Origin: an uncultured Collinsella sp.
GTDB taxonomy: Bacteria > Actinomycetota > Coriobacteriia > Coriobacteriales > Coriobacteriaceae
NCBI GenBank assembly: GCA_900545995.1
Contig: URBM01000081.1
Location: 1 to 9,116, forward strand
DNA length: 9,116 bases
Direction: 5' to 3'
Shown here: positions 6,660 to 9,116 of the stretch, in pieces
How the letters are laid out: every line of letters starts with the position of its first letter
Numbering within the stretch: the first letter of the stretch is position 1
Translations under genes and position numbers: made by a program
The notes under the pieces: model-generated
Databases searched by the model: none
Seen by the model: the letters and a program-made list of their open reading frames with translations, nothing else
Told to the model about the DNA's origin: nothing

Positions 6660-7062
6660 CTAAAGCTGCCTCCTGGGCGGCATCCGCTATCGGATAGCCG
6701 TCCTCGTCCTTTTCGATCGCAAGCGTGGCGGGAACGTTTTCCAGCGCACGCGTGATGCGCTCGGCCTCATCGGTCGAGCGATCGATGCGAAAATCGAGCT
6801 CGGGCGTAACACGCCAATCGAGCGAGCGAGCCAACAGGCTGCGAATACGGCCCTTAGCGCTTGCGAGCGCCTCCATGACCTCGTCGTAGCGGCTCGCATC
6901 GCACGACACGAACACACGCGCGAACGAACGGTCCACCGCGACCTCGACCGCGGTCAAAGTAACCAGGTCGAGACGCGGATCGGAAACCTCAAAGAGCAGG
7001 ATATAACCGAGCTTCTCGCGAAGCTGCTCGCCCAGACGGCGGGTTGCCTGCGTTTGCTTCAT
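6652..7062 (-). CDS. rbfA: 30S ribosome-binding factor A (RbfA)
   Basis: RbfA is a small KH-fold protein that binds the 30S subunit and helps late 16S rRNA 5'-end maturation. The 136-residue sequence follows the family pattern: an N-terminal helix, SDPRLDLVTLTAVEVAVD (27-44), ARVFVS (48-53) and a KH-like AKG turn (69-71). SLLARSLDWRVTPELDFRID (75-94) and a helix ending near 110 follow. The last 25 or so residues are an acidic, probably disordered tail. The gene starts 11 nt after the infB stop, with AGGGGG 7 nt upstream that overlaps the infB stop codon. It overlaps nrnA by 8 nt. Its position after infB is the classical arrangement. Confidence 0.95.
   Translation of the reverse strand: MKQTQATRRLGEQLREKLGYILLFEVSDPRLDLVTLTAVEVAVDRSFARVFVSCDASRYDEVMEALASAKGRIRSLLARSLDWRVTPELDFRIDRSTDEAERITRALENVPATLAIEKDEDGYPIADAAQEAALDD
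6669..6674 (-). promoter_or_regulatory. Consensus Shine-Dalgarno AGGAGG for nrnA, inside rbfA
   Basis: The minus strand reads AGGAGG, 9 nt before the ATG at 6657-6659. It is the strongest ribosome-binding site in the window and lies entirely inside rbfA coding sequence. nrnA can therefore be initiated directly as well as by coupling to rbfA termination. Confidence 0.8.
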
Positions 7063-7069
7063 AGCGCTA

Positions 7070-7075
7070 CCCCCT
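7070..7075 (-). promoter_or_regulatory. Shine-Dalgarno AGGGGG for rbfA, overlapping the infB stop
   Basis: The minus strand reads AGGGGG and lies 7 nt before the rbfA ATG (7060-7062). It shares bases with the infB TAG stop (7074-7076), so a ribosome finishing infB covers the rbfA initiation site, which is consistent with coupled translation. Confidence 0.6.
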
Positions 7076-9068
7076 ACTCGGTACGGGCAACCTGGTCGAT
7101 GCGGTAACCCTCGATCTGGTCGCCGGGCTTGATGTCCTGGAAGTTCTCCAGGCCAATGCCGCCCTCGGAACCGCTCTTGAGGCTCTTGGCCTCGTCCTTG
7201 TAGTGACGCATCGAGGCGATCTTGCCGTTGAAGACCACGATGCCGTCGCGCACCAGACGCACGGAATCGGTCGCGGCGATCTCGCCCTCTTCGACGCGGA
7301 CACCGGCGGCGATACCGACTTTGGGCACCTTGAAGGTGTCCAGGACGGTCGCGGTACCCGTGGAGACCTCGACCTCGGTGGGCTTAAGCATGCCGATACG
7401 GGCAGCGTCGAGTTCCTCGAGGCACTTGTAGATGACGTCGTAGCAACGGATCTCGACGCCCTCACGCTCGGCGGCGGAGCGGGCCTTACCGTCGGGACGG
7501 ACGCCAAAGCCGATGATGATGGCGTTGGAGGCGTCGGCCAGGACGACGTCGGTCTCGTTGATGGCACCAACGGCGGAGTGGATCGTGTTGATGCGAACCT
7601 CGGACTGATCCATCTTGTCGAGCGAATCCTGAAGGGCCTCGATGGAACCCTGGACGTCGGCCTTGATGATCAGGTTGAGCTCCTTGACTTCGGCGTCGGC
7701 AATGGTCTCGAAGAGGTTCTCGAGCGTGACGTGCTTGACGCGGCTCTGCTCCTCGATACGGGCCTTGAGCGAACGCTCGTCGGCAAGGGCGCGAGCCTCG
7801 CGCTCGTCCTCGAACACACGGAACTCGTCACCGGCGTTGGGCACGGACTGCAGGCCCAGGATCTCAACGGCGTCGGAGGGACCGGCCTCGGTGACGGCGC
7901 GGCCCTTGGGGTCGAGCATGGCGCGGACGCGGCCGTAGGTGAGGCCGGCGACAAGCGTATCGCCCACGTGCAGGGTACCGCGGGTCACGAGCACAGTAGC
8001 GACCGAGCCGCGGCCCTTGTCGAGCTTGGCCTCGAGGACGTTGCCGGAGGCAAAGGTGTCCGGGTTGGCCTTGAGCTCGAGCACATCTGCCTGGAGCAGC
8101 ACGGTCTCGAGCAGATCGTCGATACCGATCTTCTGCTTGGCCGAGATGTTGACGAACATGTTCTGTCCGCCCCACTCCTCGGGGATGACGCCGTACTCGG
8201 TGAGCTCCTGACGCACACGGTCGGGGTTGGCGCCGGGCTTATCGATCTTGTTGACGGCGACAACGATGGGTACGCCGGCGGCCTTGGCGTGGTTGATCGA
8301 CTCGACCGTCTGGGGCATGACACCGTCGTCGGCAGCCACGATCAGAATGACGATGTCGGTCACCTTGGCGCCACGGGCACGCATAGCCGTAAAGGTGGCG
8401 TGACCGGGGGTATCGATGAAGGTGATCTTGCGGTCGTTGATCATGACCTGCGAAGCACCGATGGCCTGCGTAATGCCGCCCGCCTCGCCGGCAGCAACGC
8501 CGGTGTGACGGATGGCGTCGAGCAGCGACGTCTTGCCGTGGTCGACGTGGCCCATGACGGTGACGACCGGTGCGCGCGGCTTAAGGTCGGCGGGATCGTC
8601 GTAGAACGAGAAGGTGTTCTCCTCCTCGGGGGTGATGATCTTGATCTGACGACCCAAGTCGTCGGCAACGAGCTCGACGAGGTCGTCGGACATGGACTGC
8701 GTCATGGTGAGCGGCGTACCCAGCAGGAACAGGCGCTTGATGATGTCGTTGGCCGGAACGTCGAGCGCCTCGGCGAGCTCCTGGACGGTAACGCCCTGGG
8801 AAACCTTGATGGCGTCGAGCTCCTCGGGGTTCACGCCCTGGGCCAATGCCTCCTCGATCTTGCGCTCCTCCTGAGCCTTGGCAGCCTCGCGCTCACGCTT
8901 CTCCTTGCGCTTCTTGCGGCGACCGGTGGACTCACGAGAGGCCTCCTCGACGGCAGCACGAGCCTCCTCGAGCACCTTCTCGCGGCTGTACTCCTCGGCC
9001 TCACGAGCCATGCGGCTGTAGTGGTCCTCTTCGTTGTTGTGACCGCCCTTGCGCTTCTTGCCCTTGCC
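7074..9068 (-). CDS. infB: Translation initiation factor IF-2, 5' end missing
   Basis: IF-2 is the GTPase that brings fMet-tRNA to the 30S subunit and promotes 50S joining. The last 664 codons are visible. Counting from the first complete genomic codon (9068), a highly charged Lys/Glu/Arg-rich helical linker spans about 1-75 and an IF2-N-type domain about 88-142. The G domain follows, with GHVDHGKT (173-180), GGITQ (197-201), DTPGH (219-223), NKID (273-276) and SAK (309-311), then the beta-barrel and C-terminal fMet-tRNA-binding domains. The canonical switch motif GITQHIGA reads GITQAIGA here. The gene is cut by the contig end, not by biology: reading further leftward on the minus strand enters adapter sequence. 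The ten residues MGSEMCIRDR that an automatic call starting at 9098 would prepend come almost entirely from adapter. The true N-terminus, probably 200 or more residues in full-length homologues, is absent. Confidence 0.96.
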   Translation of the reverse strand, partial: GKGKKRKGGHNNEEDHYSRMAREAEEYSREKVLEEARAAVEEASRESTGRRKKRKEKREREAAKAQEERKIEEALAQGVNPEELDAIKVSQGVTVQELAEALDVPANDIIKRLFLLGTPLTMTQSMSDDLVELVADDLGRQIKIITPEEENTFSFYDDPADLKPRAPVVTVMGHVDHGKTSLLDAIRHTGVAAGEAGGITQAIGASQVMINDRKITFIDTPGHATFTAMRARGAKVTDIVILIVAADDGVMPQTVESINHAKAAGVPIVVAVNKIDKPGANPDRVRQELTEYGVIPEEWGGQNMFVNISAKQKIGIDDLLETVLLQADVLELKANPDTFASGNVLEAKLDKGRGSVATVLVTRGTLHVGDTLVAGLTYGRVRAMLDPKGRAVTEAGPSDAVEILGLQSVPNAGDEFRVFEDEREARALADERSLKARIEEQSRVKHVTLENLFETIADAEVKELNLIIKADVQGSIEALQDSLDKMDQSEVRINTIHSAVGAINETDVVLADASNAIIIGFGVRPDGKARSAAEREGVEIRCYDVIYKCLEELDAARIGMLKPTEVEVSTGTATVLDTFKVPKVGIAAGVRVEEGEIAATDSVRLVRDGIVVFNGKIASMRHYKDEAKSLKSGSEGGIGLENFQDIKPGDQIEGYRIDQVARTE

Positions 9069-9069
9069 C

Positions 9070-9116
9070 CTGTCTCTTATACACATCTCCGAGCCCACGA
9101 GACATCTCAGGATCTC
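9070..9116. other. Illumina Nextera adapter and index read-through (not genomic)
   Basis: Bases 9070-9088 are the 19-bp Tn5 mosaic end (CTGTCTCTTATACACATCT) used in Nextera libraries. Bases 9089-9103 (CCGAGCCCACGAGAC) are the read-2 adapter stem. Bases 9104-9111 (ATCTCAGG) sit where the 8-nt i7 index belongs and match, as I recall, Nextera XT index N715. Bases 9112-9116 (ATCTC) match the start of the P7 sequence. This is untrimmed library adapter at a contig end, not a natural Tn5 insertion. Confidence 0.97.

Noticed and set aside
5478..6755. 425-codon plus-strand open frame opposite truB, nrnA and rbfA
   Set aside because: It spans three well-supported genes on the other strand and has no domain signature; a shadow frame of GC-rich coding DNA.
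9070..9088. Tn5/IS50 mosaic end as evidence of a natural transposon insertion
   Set aside because: It is followed directly by Nextera adapter, index and P7 bases, so it comes from library preparation.

Overview
The window looks like chromosomal housekeeping DNA from a high-GC actinobacterium. The protein sequences and codon use suggest the class Coriobacteriia, possibly a Collinsella relative; that placement is an impression from family knowledge and was not tested by a search. It is probably one end-to-end assembly contig: the left end starts exactly at the edge of a palindromic repeat, and the right end runs into Illumina Nextera adapter sequence.

All seven genes are on the minus strand and tightly packed. 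In transcription order (right to left) they are infB (IF-2, 5' end missing), rbfA, a DHH/DHHA1 phosphoesterase of the NrnA type, truB, ribF, dnaG, and the primary sigma factor gene (rpoD/sigA). Three junctions overlap: rbfA/nrnA by 8 nt, truB/ribF by 4 nt and ribF/dnaG by 8 nt. Two others have gaps of only 11 and 15 nt, so infB to dnaG reads as one translationally coupled operon. A 97-110 nt gap separates dnaG from the sigma gene, depending on which sigma start is used. It holds a hairpin and a candidate extended -10 promoter, so the sigma gene may be both read through from upstream and started independently.

The block joins two classical clusters: the ribosome-maturation and initiation cluster (infB-rbfA-nrnA-truB-ribF) and the dnaG-rpoD half of the macromolecular synthesis operon. 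Together these genes cover translation initiation, 30S maturation, nano-RNA and pAp turnover, tRNA pseudouridylation, FMN/FAD synthesis, replication priming and transcription initiation.

Downstream of the sigma gene (1-102) there is no gene. This stretch holds a GC-rich terminator-like hairpin (62-91) and then a 52-nt near-perfect palindrome (1-52) resembling a dispersed REP-like element. The last 47 bases (9070-9116) are adapter plus index and are not genomic; they create a false N-terminus on the infB reading frame.

I did not find a novel biological system here. The points worth a second look are the palindrome and the strand bias of its non-Watson-Crick pairs, the sigma N-terminal charge blocks and start codon, the merged operon, a substitution in the IF-2 switch I motif, and the adapter artefact.
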